Source of the DNA: Colletes latitarsis
Lineage: Eukaryota > Arthropoda > Insecta > Hymenoptera > Colletidae
Direction of reading: 5' to 3'
Assembly (NCBI RefSeq): GCF_051014445.1
Contig: NC_135136.1
Span: 17,378,001-17,442,000 of the forward strand
Length of the DNA: 64,000 nt
The notes beneath the pieces were generated by a model. It saw nothing but the letters and a program-made list of their open reading frames with translations, did not search any database and was not told the origin of the DNA. Shown piece by piece: positions 11,906 to 26,450 of this stretch. A program made the translations under genes and the position numbers. The stretch's first letter is position 1. Each line of letters starts with the position of its first letter.

Positions 11906-14900
11906 GCATTACCACGTGATCCAATCCAGAAAAAGGCCAGGATCTGGCCAACAAGTTTGCGAAAAATGCGAAAGTACGAGCCAGATGAGGGCAAATACCA
12001 GACCTAACCCAGACATAACTGGCGTTATCCTCTAAAATACTAACTGAAGCCAGGTTTAATTGACTGTTTCAGTGTGGTACCGCATTACTACGTGATCCAA
12101 ACCAGAAAAAGGCCAGCATTTGGCCAACAAGTATGCGAAAAATGCGAAAGTACGAGCCAGATGAGGGCAAATACCAGACCTAACCGAGACATAACCGGCA
12201 TTATCCTCTAAAATATTAATCGGAACCAGGTTTAATTGACCGTTTCAGTGTGGTACCACATTACTACGTGATCCAAACCAAAAAAAACCCAGGATCTTGC
12301 CAACAAGTATGCGAAAAATGCGAAAGTACGAGGCGGATGATTGCAAATACCAGAACTAACCCAGACGTTACCTGCGTTATCCTCTAAAATACTATTCGGA
12401 ACCAGCTTTTATTGACTGTTTCAGTGTGGTACCACATTACTACGTGATCCAAAACAGAAAAAGCCCAGTATCTGGCCAACAAGTATGCGAAAAATGCGAA
12501 AGTACGAGCCAGATGTGGGCAAATTCCAGACCTAGCCCAGACATAGCCGGCGTTATCCTCTAAAATATTAATCGCAACCAGGTTTAATTGTCTGTTTCGT
12601 TGTGGATCCACATTACTACGGGATCCAAACCAGAAAAAGGCCAGGATCTGGCCAACAAGTATGCGAAAAATGCGAAAGTACGAGCCAGATGATGGCAAAT
12701 CCCAGACCTAACCGAGACATAACCGGCGTTATCCTCTAAAATATTAATCGCAACCAGGTTTAATTGACTGTTTCAGTGTGGTACCACATTACTACGAGAT
12801 CCAGATCAAAAAAAGCCCAGGATCTTGCCAACAAGTATGCGAAAAATGCGAAAATACGAGCCAGATAACGGCAAATCCCAGAACTACCCGAGATATAACC
12901 GGCGTTATCCACTAAAATATTAATCGCAACCAGGTTTAATTGACTGTTTCGGTGTGGAACTTCATTACTACGGGATCCAAACCGGAAAAAGGCCAGGATC
13001 TGGCAAAGAAGTATACGAAATCGCGAAAGTATGAGCCAGATGGTTGCAAATACCAGAACTAACCCAGACATAACCAGCGTCATCCTCTAAAATACTATTC
13101 GGAACCAGCTTCTATTGACTGTTTCTGTGTGGTACCATATTACTACGTGATCCAAACCTGAAAAAACCCTGGATCTGGCCAAGAAGTATGCGAAAAACGC
13201 GATAGTATGAGCCAGATAATTGCAAATACCAGAACTAACCCAGACATAACCAGCGTTATCCTCTAAAATACTAATCGGAACCAGCTTTTATTGACTGTTT
13301 CAGTGTGGTACCACATTACTACGTGATCCAAACCAGAAAATGCCCAGGATCCGGACAACAAGTATGCGAGAAATGCGAAAGTATGAGCCAGATGAGGGCA
13401 AATCCCAGACCTAATCGAGTCATAACCGGCGTTATCCTCTAAAATATTAATCGCAACCAGGTTTACTTGACTGTTCCGGTGTGGTACCGCATTACTGCGT
13501 GATCCAAACCAGAAAAAGGCCAAGATCTGGCCAACAAGTATGTGAAAAATGCGAAAGTATGAGCCAGATGATTGCAAATACCATAACTAACCCAGACATA
13601 ACCAGCGTTATCCTCTAAAACATTAATCGGCACCAGCTCTTATTCACCGTTTCAGAGTGGTACCACATTACAACGTGACCCAAACCAGAAAAAGGCCAGG
13701 ATCTGGCCAACAAGTATGCGAAAAATTCGAAAATACGAGCCAGATGAGGGCAAATACCAGACCTAACCCACACATAACCGGCGTTATCCCCTAAAATATT
13801 CATCCCAACCAGGTTTAATTGACTGTTTCGGTGTGGCACCCCATTACCACGTGATCCAATCCAGAAAAAGGCCAGGATCTGGCCAACAAGTTTGCGAAAA
13901 ATGCGAAAGAACGAGCCAGATGAGGGCAAATACCAGAACTAACCCAGACATAACCAGCGTTATCCTCTAAAGTACTAATCGGAACCAGCTTTTATTGACT
14001 GTTTCAGTGTGGTACCACATTACTACGTGATCCAAACCAGAAAAAGCCCAGGAACTGGCCAACAAGTATGCGAGAAATGCGAAAGTATGAGCCAGATGAG
14101 GGCAAATCCCAGACCTAACCGAGACATAACCGGCGTTATCCTCTAAATATTAATCGCAACCAGGTTTACTTGACTGTTTCGGTGTGGTACCGCATTACCA
14201 CGTGATCCAATCCAGAAAAACGCCAGGATCTGGCCAACAAGTTTGCGAAAAATGCGAAAGTACGAGCCAGATGAGGGCAAATACCAGACCTAACCCAGAC
14301 ATAACCGGCGTTATCCTATAAAATACTAACTGAAACCAGGTTTAATTGACTGTTTCAGTGTGGTACCGCATTACTACGTGATCCAAACCAGAAAAAGGCC
14401 AGGATCTGGCCAACAAGTATGCGAAAAACGCGAAAGTATGAGCCAGATGATTGCAAATACCAGAACTAACCCAGACGTAACCTGCGTTATCCTCTAAAAT
14501 ACTATTCGGAACTAGCTTTTATTGACTGTTTCAGTGTGGTACCACATTACTACGTGATCCAAACCAAAAAAAGCCCAGGATCTTGCCAACAAGTATGCGA
14601 AAAATGCGAAAGTACGAGCCAGATAATTGCAAATAACAGAACTAACCCAGACATAACCAGCGTTATCCTCTAAAATAATAATTGCAACCAGGTTTAATTG
14701 ACTGCTTCGGTGTGGTACCGCATTACTACGTGATCCCAACCAGAGAAAGCCCAGGATCTTGCCAACAAGTAGGCAAAAAATGCGAATGTACGAGCCAGAT
14801 GAGGGCAAATCCCAGACCTAACCGAGACATAACCGGCGTTATCCTCTAAATATTAATCGCAACCAGGTTTACTTGACTGTTTCGGTGTGGTACCGCATTA

Positions 14901-16160
14901 CCACGTGATCCAATCCAGAAAAAGGCCAGGATCTGGCCAACAAGTTTGCGAAAAATGCGAAAGAACGAGCCAGATGAGGGCAAATACCAGACCTAACCCA
15001 GACATAACCGGCGTTATCCTCTAAAATACTAACTGAAACCAGGATTAATTGACTGTTTCAGTGTGGTACCGCATTACTACGTGATCCAAACCAGAAAAAG
15101 GCCAGCATTTGGCCAACAAGTATGCGAAAAATGCGAAAGTACGAGCCAGATGAGGGCAAATACCAGACCTAACCCAGACATAACCGGCATTATCCTCTAA
15201 AATATTAATCGGAACCAGGTTTAATTGACCGTTTCAGTGTGGTACGACATTACTACGTGATCCAAACCAAAAAAAACCCAGGATCTTGCCAACAAGTATG
15301 CGAAAAATGCGAAAGTACGAGGCAGATGATTGCAAATACCAGAACTAACCCAGACGTTACCTGCGTTATCCTCTAAAATACTATTCGGAACCAGCTTTTA
15401 TTGACTGTTTCAGTGTGGTACCACATTACTACGTGATCCAAACGAAAAAAAGCCCAGGATCTGGCCAACATGTATGCGAAAAATGCGAATACGAGCCAGG
15501 TGACGGCAAATCCCAGACCCATGCGAGACATAACCGGCGTTATCCTCTAAAATAATAATCGCAACCAGGTTTAATTGACTGTTTCGGTGTGGAACTTCAT
15601 TACTACGGGATCCAAACCAGAAAAAACCAAAGATCTGGTCAACAAGTATGCGAAAAACGCGAAAGTATGAGCCAGATGATTGCAAATACCAGAACTAACC
15701 CAGACGTAACCTGCGTTATCCTCTAAAATACTATTCGGAACCAGCTTTTATTGACTGTTTCAGTGTGGTACCACATTACTACGTGATCCAAACCAAAAAA
15801 AACCCAGGATCTTGCCAACAAGTATGCGAAAAATGCGAAAGTACGAGGCAGATGATTGCAAATACCAGAACTAACCCAGACGTTACCTGCGTTATCCTCT
15901 AAAATACTATTCGGAACCAGCTTTTATTGACTGTTTCAGTGTGGTACCACATTACTACGTGATCCCAACCAGAGAAAGCCCAGGATCTTGCCAACAAGTA
16001 GGCGAAAAATGCGAATGTACGAGCCAGATGAGGGCAAATCCCAGACCTAACCGAGACATAACCGGCGTAATCCTCTAAATATTAATCGCAACCAGGTTTA
16101 CTTGACTTTTTCGGTGTGGTACCGCATTACCACGTGATCCAATCCAGAAAAAGGCCAGGA
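11906..16160. repeat. Large higher-order block, copy 2
   Basis: This is the partner of 5,401-9,830. It begins at gcattaccacgtgatccaat and ends where the sequence switches to gcgaaagaccgagcc while copy 1 switches to a gatgattacaaat monomer. It overlaps the 18-monomer repeat starting near 13,971, so blocks are nested. Confidence 0.85.
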
Positions 16161-17130
16161 TCTGGCCAACAAGTTTGCGAAAAATGCGAAAGACCGAGCC
16201 AGATGAGGGCAAATACCAGACCTAACCCAGACATAACCGGCGTTATCCTCTAAAATACTAACTGAAACCAGGTTTAATTGACTGTTTCAGTGTGGTACCG
16301 CATTACTACGTGATCCAAACCAGAAAAAGGCCAGCATTTGGCCAACAAGTATGCGAAAAATGCGAAAGTACGAGCCAGATGAGGGCAAATACCAGACCTA
16401 ACCCTGACATAACCGGCATTATCCTCTAAAATATTAATCGGAACCAGGTTTAATTGACCGTTTCAGTTTGGTACCACATTACTACGTGATCCAAACCAAA
16501 AAAAACCCAGGATCTTGCCAACAAGTATGCGAAAAATGCGAAAGTACGAGGCAGATGATTACAAATACCAGAACTAACCCAGACGTTACCTGCGTTATCC
16601 TCTAAAATACTATTCGGAACCAGCTTTTATTGACTGTTTCAGTGTGGTGCCACATTACTACGTGATCCAAAACAGAAAAAGCCCAGTATCTGGCCAACAA
16701 GTATGCGAAAAATGCGAAAGTACAAGCCAGATGTGGGCAAATTCCAGACTTAGCCCAGACATAACCGGCGTTATCCTCTAAAATATTAATCGCAACCAGG
16801 TTTAATTGTCTGTTTCGTTGTGGATCCACATTACTACGGGATCCAAACCAGAAAAAGGCCAGGATCTGGACATCAAGTATGCGAAAAATGCGAAAGTACG
16901 AGCCAGATGATGGCAAATCCCAGACCTAACCGAGGCATAACCGGCGTTATCCTCTAAAATATTAATCGCAACCAGGTTTAATTGACTGTTTCAGTGTGGT
17001 ACCACATTACTACGAGATCCAGACCAAAAAAAGCCCAGGATCTTGCCAACAAGTATGCGAAAAATGCGAAAATACGAGCCAGATAACGGCAAATCCCAGA
17101 ACTACCCGAGACATAACCGGCGTTATCCAC
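13971..17130. repeat. 18-monomer higher-order repeat, unit 1
   Basis: The unit is about 3,164 bp and is followed directly by a second copy. Homologous points are spaced 3,163-3,164 bp apart (for example the gaaaaaaagcccaggatctgg monomer near 15,435 and 18,599). Internally the two units differ by the loss of one monomer near 17,290 and gain of one near 17,800, which leaves total length unchanged. Confidence 0.82.
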
Positions 17131-20100
17131 TAAAGTACTAATCGGAACCAGCTTTTATTGACTGTTTCAGTGTGGTACCACATTACTACGTGATCCAAAC
17201 CAGAAAAAGCCCAGGAACTGGCCAACAAGTATGCGAGAAATGCGAAAGTATGAGCCAGATGAGGGCAAATCCCAGACCTAACCGAGACATAACCGGCGTT
17301 ATCCTATAAAATACTAACTGAAACCAGGTTTAATTGACTGTTTCAGTGTGGTACCGCATTACTACGTGATCCAAACCAGAAAAAGGCCAGGATCTGGCCA
17401 ACAAGTATGCGAAAAACGCGAAAGTATGAGCCAGATGATTGCAAATACCAGAACTAACCCAGACGTAACCTGCGTTATCCTCTAAAATACTATTCGGAAC
17501 TAGCTTTTATTGACTGTTTCAGTGTGGTACCACATTACTACGTGATCCAAACCAAAAAAAGCCCAGGATCTTGCCAACAAGTATGCGAAAAATGCGAAAG
17601 TACGAGCCAGATAATTGCAAATAACAGAACTAACCCAGACATAACCAGCGTTATCCTCTAAAATAATAATTGCAACCAGGTTTAATTGACTGCTTCGGTG
17701 TGGTACCGCATTACTACGTGATCCCAACCAGAGAAAGCCCAGGATCTTGCCAACAAGTATGCGAAAAATGCGAAAGTACGAGCCAGATAATTGCAAATAA
17801 CAGAACTAACCCAGACATAACCAGCGTTATCCTCTAAAATAATAATTGCAACCAGGTTTAATTGACTGCTTCGGTGTGGTACCGCATTACTACGTGATCC
17901 CAACCAGAGAAAGCCCAGGATCTTGCCAACAAGTAGGCAAAAAATGCGAATGTACGAGCCAGATGAGGGCAAATCCCAGACCTAACCGAGACATAACCGG
18001 CGTTATCCTCTAAATATTAATCGCAACCAGGTTTACTTGACTGTTTCGGTGTGGTACCGCATTACCACGTGATCCAATCCAGAAAAAGGCCAGGATCTGG
18101 CCAACAAGTTTGCGAAAAATGCGAAAGAACGAGCCAGATGAGGGCAAATACCAGACCTAACCCAGACATAACCGGCGTTATCCTCTAAAATACTAACTGA
18201 AACCAGGATTAATTGACTGTTTCAGTGTGGTACCGCATTACTACGTGATCCAAACCAGAAAAAGGCCAGCATTTGGCCAACAAGTATGCGAAAAATGCGA
18301 AAGTACGAGCCAGATGAGGGCAAATACCAGACCTAACCCAGACATAACCGGCATTATCCTCTAAAATATTAATCGGAACCAGGTTTAATTGACCGTTTCA
18401 GTGTGGTACGACATTACTACGTGATCCAAACCAAAAAAAACCCAGGATCTTGCCAACAAGTATGCGAAAAATGCGAAAGTACGAGGCAGATGATTGCAAA
18501 TACCAGAACTAACCCAGACGTTACCTGCGTTATCCTCTAAAATACTATTCGGAACCAGCTTTTATTGACTGTTTCAGTGTGGTACCACATTACTACGTGA
18601 TCCAAACGAAAAAAAGCCCAGGATCTGGCCAACATGTATGCGAAAAATGCGAATACGAGCCAGGTGACGGCAAATCCCAGACCCACGCGAGACATAACCG
18701 GCGTTATCCTCTAAAATAATAATCGCAACCAGGTTTAATTGACTGTTTCGGTGTGGAACTTCATTACTACGGGATCCAAACCAGAAAAAACCAAAGATCT
18801 GGTCAACAAGTATGCGAAAAACGCGAAAGTATGAGCCAGATGATTGCAAATACCAGAACTAACCCAGACGTAACCTGCGTTATCCTCTAAAATACTATTC
18901 GGAACCAGCTTTTATTGACTGTTTCAGTGTGGTACCACATTACTACGTGATCCAAACCAAAAAAAACCCAGGATCTTGCCAACAAGTATGCGAAAAATGC
19001 GAAAGTACGAGGCAGATGATTGCAAATACCAGAACTAACCCAGACGTTACCTGCGTTATCCTCTAAAATACTATTCGGAACCAGCTTTTATTGACTGTTT
19101 CAGTGTGGTACCACATTACTACGTGATCCCAACCAGAGAAAGCCCAGGATCTTGCCAACAAGTAGGCGAAAAATGCGAATGTACGAGCCAGATGAGGGCA
19201 AATCCCAGACCTAACCGAGACATAACCGGCGTAATCCTCTAAATATTAATCGCAAGCAGGTTTACTTGACTTTTTCGGTGTGGTACCGCATTACCACGTG
19301 ATCCAATCCAGAAAAAGGCCAGGATCTGGCCAACAAGTTTGCGAAAAATGCGAAAGACCGAGCCAGATGAGGGCAAATACCAGACCTAACCCAGACATAA
19401 CCGGCGTTATCCTCTAAAATACTAACTGAAACCAGGTTTAATTGACTGTTTCAGTGTGGTACCGCATTACTACGTGATCCAAACCAGAAAAAGGCCAGCA
19501 TTTGGCCAACAAGTATGCGAAAAATGCGAAAGTACGAGCCAGATGAGGGCAAATACCAGACCTAACCCTGACATAACCGGCATTATCCTCTAAAATATTA
19601 ATCGGAACCAGGTTTAATTGACCGTTTCAGTTTGGTACCACATTACTACGTGATCCAAACCAAAAAAAACCCAGGATCTTGCCAACAAGTATGCGAAAAA
19701 TGCGAAAGTACGAGGCAGATGATTACAAATACCAGAACTAACCCAGACGTTACCTGCGTTATCCTCTAAAATACTATTCGGAACCAGCTTTTATTGACTG
19801 TTTCAGTGTGGTGCCACATTACTACGTGATCCAAAACAGAAAAAGCCCAGTATCTGGCCAACAAGTATGCGAAAAATGCGAAAGTACAAGCCAGATGTGG
19901 GCAAATTCCAGACTTAGCCCAGACATAACCGGCGTTATTCTCTAAAATATTAATCGCAACCAGGTTTAATTGTCTGTTTCGTTGTGGATCCACATTACTA
20001 CGGGATCCAAACCAGAAAAAGGCCAGGATCTGGACATCAAGTATGCGAAAAATGCGAAAGTACGAGCCAGATGATGGCAAATCCCAGACCTAACCGAGGC

Positions 20101-20290
20101 ATAACCGGCGTTATCCTCTAAAATATTAATCGCAACCAGGTTTAATTGACTGTTTCAGTGTGGTACCACATTACTACGAGATCCAGACCAAAAAAAGCCC
20201 AGGATCTTGCCAACAAGTATGCGAAAAATGCGAAAATACGAGCCAGATAACGGCAAATCCCAGAACTACCCGAGACATAACCGGCGTTAT
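17131..20290. repeat. 18-monomer higher-order repeat, unit 2
   Basis: This is the tandem copy of 13,971-17,130. The junction at about 17,131 joins a ttatccacta left part (as seen at 20,290) to a ctaaagtactaatc right part (as seen at 13,966), which is the signature of an in-register exchange between paralogous monomers. After 20,290 the array follows the order seen at about 10,450. Confidence 0.82.
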
Positions 20291-20464
20291 CCACTAAAAT
20301 ATAAATCGCAACCAGGTTTAATTGACTGTTTCGGTGTGGAACTTCATTACTACGGGATCCAAACCAGAAAAAGGCCAGGATCTGGCAAACAAGTATACGA
20401 AATCGCGAAAGTATGAGCCAGATAATTGCAAATACCGGAACTAACCCAGACATAACCAGCGTCA

Positions 20465-23400
20465 TCCTCTAAAATACTATTCGGAACCAGCTTCTATTGA
20501 CTGTTTCTGTGTGGTACCATATTACTACGTGATCCAAACCTGAAAAAACCCTGGATCTGGCCAAGAAGTATGCGAAAAACGCGATAGTATGAGCCAGATA
20601 ATTGCAAATACCAGAACTAACCCAGCCATAACCAGCGTTATCCTCTAAAATACTAATCGGAACCAGCTTTTATTGACTGATTCAGTGTGGTACCACATTA
20701 CTACGTGATCCAAACCAGAAAAAGCCCAGGATCCGGCCAACAAGTATGCGAGAAATGCGAAAGTATGACCCAGATGAGGGCAAATCCCAGACCTAACCGA
20801 GACATAACCGGCGTTATCCTCTAAAATATTAATCGCAACTAGGTTTACTTGACTGTTCCGGTGTGGTACCGCATTACTACGTGATCCAAACCAGAAAAAG
20901 GCCAGGATCTGGCCAACAAGTATGCGAAAAATGCGAAAGTACGAGCCAGATGAGGGCAAATACCAGACGTAACCCAGACATAACCGGCGCTATCCACTAA
21001 AATATTAATCGGAACCAGGTTTAATTGACTGCTTCAGTGTCGCACCAAATTACTACGTGGTCCAAGCCAGCAAAAGGCCAGGATCTGGCCAACAAGTATG
21101 CGAAAAATGCGAAAGTACGAGCCAGATGAGGGCAAATCCCAGACCTAACCGAGACATAACCGGCGTTATCCTCTAAAATATTAATCGCTACCAGGTTTAA
21201 TTGACTGTTTCGGTGTGGTACCGCATTACTACGTGATCCAAACCAGAAAAAGGCCAGGATCTGGCCAACAAGTATGCGAAAAATGCGAAAGTACGAGCCA
21301 GATGATGGCAAATCCCAGACCTACCCGAGACATAACCGGCGTTATCCTCTAAAATATTAATCGCAACCAGGTGTAGTTAGCAATTTCGGTGTGGTACCGC
21401 ATTACTAAGTGAGCCAAACCAGAAAAAGGCGTCGATTTAGCCAACAAGTATGGGAAAAATGCGAAAGTACGAGCCAGAAGAGGGCAAATTCCAGACCTAA
21501 CCCAGACATAACCGGCATTATCCTCTAAAATATTAATCGCCGCCAGGTTTAATTGACTGTTTCAGTGTGGTACCTCATTACTATGTGGTCCAAGCCAGAA
21601 AAAGGTCAGGATCTGCCCAACAAGTAAGCGAAAACTGCGAAAGTACGAGCCAGATGAGGACAAATACCAGACCTAACCCAGACATAACCGGCGTTATACT
21701 CTAAAATATTAACCGGAACTAGGTTTAATTGCCGGTTTCGGTGTGGTACCGCATTACTACGTGATCCAAACCAGAAAAAGGCCAGGATCCTGCCTACAAG
21801 TATGCGAAAAATGCGAAAGTACGAGCCAGATGTGGGCAAGTACCAGACCTAACCCAGACATAACCGGCGTTATCCTCTAAAATATTAATCGGGACCAGGT
21901 TTAATTGACTGTTTCAGTGTGGTACCACATTACTTCGTGGTCCAAGCCAGAAAAAGGCCAGGATCTGGCCAACAAGTAAGCGAAAAATGCGAAGGTACGA
22001 GCCAGATGAGGGCAAATATCAGAACTAACCCAGACGTAACCTGCGTTATCCTCTAAAATACTATTCGGAACCAGCTTTTATTGACTGTTTCAGTGTGGTA
22101 CCACATTACTACGTGATCCACACCAAAAAAAGCCCAGGATCTTGCCAACAAGTATGCGAAAAATGCGAAAGTACGAGCCAGATGATTGCAAATACCAGAA
22201 CTAACCCAAACATAACCAGCGTTATCCTCCAAAATATTCATCGCAACCAGGTTTAATTGACTGCTTCGGTGTGGAACGACATTACGAAGGGATCCAAACC
22301 ACTAAAAACCCAAGATCTGGCCAACAAGTACGCGAAAATTGCGAAAGTATGAGCCAGATGATTGCAAATAACAGAACTAACCCAGACATAACCAGCGTTA
22401 TCCTCTAAAGTATTAATCGGAACCAGGTTTAATTGACTGTTTCAGTGTGGAACTTCATTACTACGGGATCCAAACCAGAAAAAAACCCAGGATCTGGCCA
22501 ACAAGTATGCGAAAAATGCGAAAATACGAGCTAGATGACGGCAAATCCCAGACCTACCCGAGACATAACCGGCGTTATCCTCTAAGATATTAATCGCAAC
22601 CAGGTTTAATTGACTGTTTCAGTGTGATACCACATTACTACGTGGTCCAAGCCAGGAAAAGGCCAGGATCTGGCCAACAAGTAAGCGAGAAATGCGAAAA
22701 TACGAGCCAGATGACGGCAAATCCCAGACCTACCCGAGACATAACCGGCGTTATCCTCTAAAATATTAATCGCAACCAGGTTTAATTGACTGTTTCGGTG
22801 TGGAACTTCATTACTACGGGATCCAAACCAGAAAAAACCCAGGATCTGGCAAAGATGTATGCGAAAAACGCGAATGTATGAGCCAGATGATTGCAAATAC
22901 CAGAACTAACCCAGACGTAACCTGCGCTATCCTCTAAAATACTATTCGGAACCAGCTTTCATTGACTGTTTCAGTGTGGTACCACATTACTATGTGATCC
23001 AAACCAAAAAAAGCCCAGGATCTTGCCAACAAGTATGCGAAAAATGCGAAAGTACGAGCCAGATGATTGCAAATACCAGAACTAGCACAAACATAACCAC
23101 CGTTATCCTCCAAAATATTCATCGCAACCAGGTTTAATTGACTGCTTCGGTGTGGAACGACACTACGACGGGATCCAAACCACAAAAAACCCAAGATCTG
23201 GCCAACTAGTACGCGAAAATTGTGAAAAAATGAACCAGATGATTACAAATAACAGAACTAACCCAGACATAACCGGCGTTATCCTCTAAAATATTAATCG
23301 GAACCAGGTTTAATTGACTGTTTCAGTGTGGTACCTCATTACTACGTGGTCCAAGCCAGAAAAAGGCCTGGATCTGGCCAACAAGTATGCGATAAATGCG

Positions 23401-23614
23401 AAAGTATGAGCCAGATGATTGCAAATACCAGAACTAACCCAGATATAATCAGCGTTATCTTCTAAAATATTAATCGGAACCAGGTTTAATTGACTGTTTC
23501 AGTGTGGTACCACATTACTACGTGATCCAAACCAAAAAAAGCTCAGGATCCTGCCAACAAGTATGCGAAAAATGCGAAAGTATGAGCCAGATGATTGCAA
23601 ATACCAGAACTAAC
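20465..23614. repeat. 22/20-monomer higher-order block, copy 1
   Basis: This block matches 24,336-27,132, with spacing 3,871 bp at first and 3,518 bp from about 22,480 on because copy 2 lacks two monomers. Shared rare variants include ggtgtagttagcaatttc and cactgtcgcaccaaatt-like cores (gtgtcgcaccaaattac). A smaller part (21,895-22,490) also matches 27,526-28,121 at 5,631 bp. Confidence 0.8.
21361..21480. repeat. Divergent outlier monomer
   Basis: This monomer carries changes found nowhere else except its partner at about 25,232: ggtgtagttagcaatttcgg in place of the usual ggtttaattgactgtttcgg, ctaagtgagccaaacc in place of ctacgtgatccaaacc, and cgatttagcc in place of ggatctggcc. Length is normal. 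Confidence 0.75.
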
Positions 23615-25231
23615 CCAGACGTTACCTGCGTTATCCTCTAAAATACTATTCGGAACCAGCTTTTATTGACTGTTTCACTGTGGTACCACATTACTACGTG
23701 ATCCAAAACAGAAAAACCCAGTATCTGGCCAACAAGTATGCGAAAAATGCGAAAGTACGAGCCAGATGTGGGCAAATTCCAGACCTAGCCCAGACATAAC
23801 CGGCGTCATCCTCTAAAATATTAATCGCAACCAGGTTTAATTGTCTGTTTCGTTGTGGATCCACATTACTACGGGATCCAAAACAGAAAAAGCCCAGTAT
23901 CTGGCCAACAAGTATGCGAAAAATGCGAAAGTACGAGCCAGATGTGGGCAAATTCCAGACTTAGCCCAGACATAACCGGCGTTATCCTCTAAAATATTAA
24001 TCGCAACCAGGTTTAATTGTCTGTTTCGTTGTGGATCCACATTACTACGGGATCCAAACCAGAAAAAGGCCAGGATCTGGACAACAAGTATGCGAAAAAT
24101 GCGAAAGTACGAGCCAGATGATGGCAAATCCCAGACCTACCCGAGACATAACCGGCGTTATCCTCTAAAATATTAATCGCAACCAGGTTTAATTGACTGT
24201 TTCTGTGTGATACCACATTACTACGTGGTCCAAGCCAGAAAAAGGCCAGGATCTGGCAAACAAGTATACGAAATCGCGAAAGTATGAGGCAGATGGTTGC
24301 AAATACCGGAACTAACACAGACATAACCAGCGTCATCCTCTAAAATACTATTCGGAACCAGCTTCTATTGACTGTTTCTGTGTGGTACCATATTACTACG
24401 TGATCCAAACCTGAAAAAACCCTGGATCTGGCCAAGAAGTATGCGAAAAACGCGATAGTATGAGCCAGATAATTGCAAATACCAGAACTAACCCAGCCAT
24501 AACCAGCGTTATCCTCTAAAATACTAATCGGAACCAGCTTTTATTGACTGATTCAGTGTGGTACCACATTACTACGTGATCCAAACCAGAAAAAGCCCAG
24601 GATCCGGCCAACAAGTATGCGAGAAATGCGAAAGTATGAGCCAGATGAGGGCAAATCCCAGACCTAACCGAGACATAACCGGCGTTATCCTCCAAAATAT
24701 TAATCGCAACCAGGTTTACTTGACTGTTCCGGTGTGGTACCGCATTACTACGTGATCCAAACCAGAAAAAGGCCAGGATCTGGCCAACAAGTATGCGAAA
24801 AATGCGAAAGTACGAACCAGATGAGGGCAAATACCAGACCTAACCCAGACATAACCGGCGCTATCCACTAAAATATTAATCGGAACCAGGTTTAATTGAC
24901 TGTTTCAGTGTCGCACCAAATTACTACGTGGTCCAAGCCAGCAAAAGGCCAGGATCTGGCCAACAAGTATGCGAAAAATGCGAAAGTACGAGCCAGATGA
25001 GGGCAAATCCCAGACCTAACCGAGACATAACCGGCGTTATCCTCTAAAATATTAATCGCTACCAGGTTTAATTGACTGTTTCGGTGTGGTTCCGCATTAC
25101 TACGTGATCCAAACCAGAAAAAGGCCAGGATCTGGCCAACAAGTATGTGAAAAATGCGAAAGTTCGAGCCAGATGAGGGCAAATACCAGACCTAACCGAG
25201 ACATATCCGGCGTTATCCTCTAAAATATTAA

Positions 25232-25350
25232 TCGCAACCAGGTGTAGTTAGCAATTTCGGTGTGGTACCGCATTACTAAGTGAGCCAAACCAGAAAAAGG
25301 CGACGATTTAGCCAACAAGTATGCGAAAAATGCGAAAGTACGAGCCAGAT
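25232..25350. repeat. Divergent outlier monomer, second copy
   Basis: This is the partner of the 21,361 monomer at 3,871 bp, carried along in the 22-monomer block. It has the same three clusters of private changes, so they arose before the block duplicated. Confidence 0.75.
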
Positions 25351-26040
25351 GAGGGCAAATTCCAGACCTAACCCAGACATAACCGGCATTATCCTCTAAA
25401 ATATTAATCGCCGCCAGGTTTAATTGACTGTTTCAGTGTGGTACCTCATTACTATGTGGTCCAAGCCAGAAAAAGGTCAGGATCTGCCCAACAAGTAAGC
25501 GAAAACTGCGAAAGTACGAGCCAGATGAGGACAAATACCAGACCTAACCCAGACATAACCGGCGTTATACTCTAAAATATTAATCGGAACTAGGTTTAAT
25601 TGCCGGTTTCGGTGTGGTACCGCATTACTACGTGATCCAAACCAGAAAAAGGCCAGGATCCTGCCTACAAGTATGCGAAAAATGCGAAAGTACGAGCCAG
25701 ATGAGGGCAAGTACCAGACCTAACCCAGACATAACCGGCGTTATCCTCTAAAATATTAATCGGGACCAGGTTTAATTGACTGTTTCAGTGTGGGACCACA
25801 TTACTTCGTGGTCCAAGCCAGAAAAAGGCCAGGATCTGGTCAACAAGTAAGCGAAAAATGCGAAGGTACGAGCCAGATGAGGGCAAATATCAGAACTAAC
25901 CCAGACGTAACCTGCGTTATCCTCTAAAATACTATTCGGAACCAGCTTTTATTGACTGTTTCAGTGTGGTACCACATTACTACGTGGTCGAAGACAGAAA
26001 AAGGCCAGGATCTGGCCAACAAGTATGCGAAAAATGCGAA

Positions 26041-26450
26041 AATACGAGCTAGATGACGGCAAATCCCAGACCTACCCGAGACATAACCGGCGTTATCCTC
26101 TAAGATATTAATCGCAACCAGGTTTAATTGACTGTTTCAGTGTGATACCACATTACTACGTGGTCCAAGCCAGGAAAAGGCCAGGATCTGGCCAACAAGT
26201 AAGCGAGAAATGCGAAAATACGAGCCAGATGACGGCAAATCCCAGACCTACCCGAGACATAACCGGCGTTATCCTCTAAAATATTAATCGCAACCAGGTT
26301 TAATTGACTGTTTCGGTGTGGAACTTCATTACTACGGGATCCAAACCAGAAAAAACCCAGGATCTGGCAAAGATGTATGCGAAAAACGCGAATGTATGAG
26401 CCAGATGATTGCAAATACCAGAACTGACCCAGACGTAACCTGCGCTATCC
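26041..26450. repeat. 13-monomer spaced duplicate, copy 1
   Basis: This stretch matches 28,330-28,739 at 2,289 bp. The shared variants are atacgagctagatgacgg, ctctaagatatta and aagccaggaaaaggcc. It is also part of the block shared with 22,523-22,932. Confidence 0.75.
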
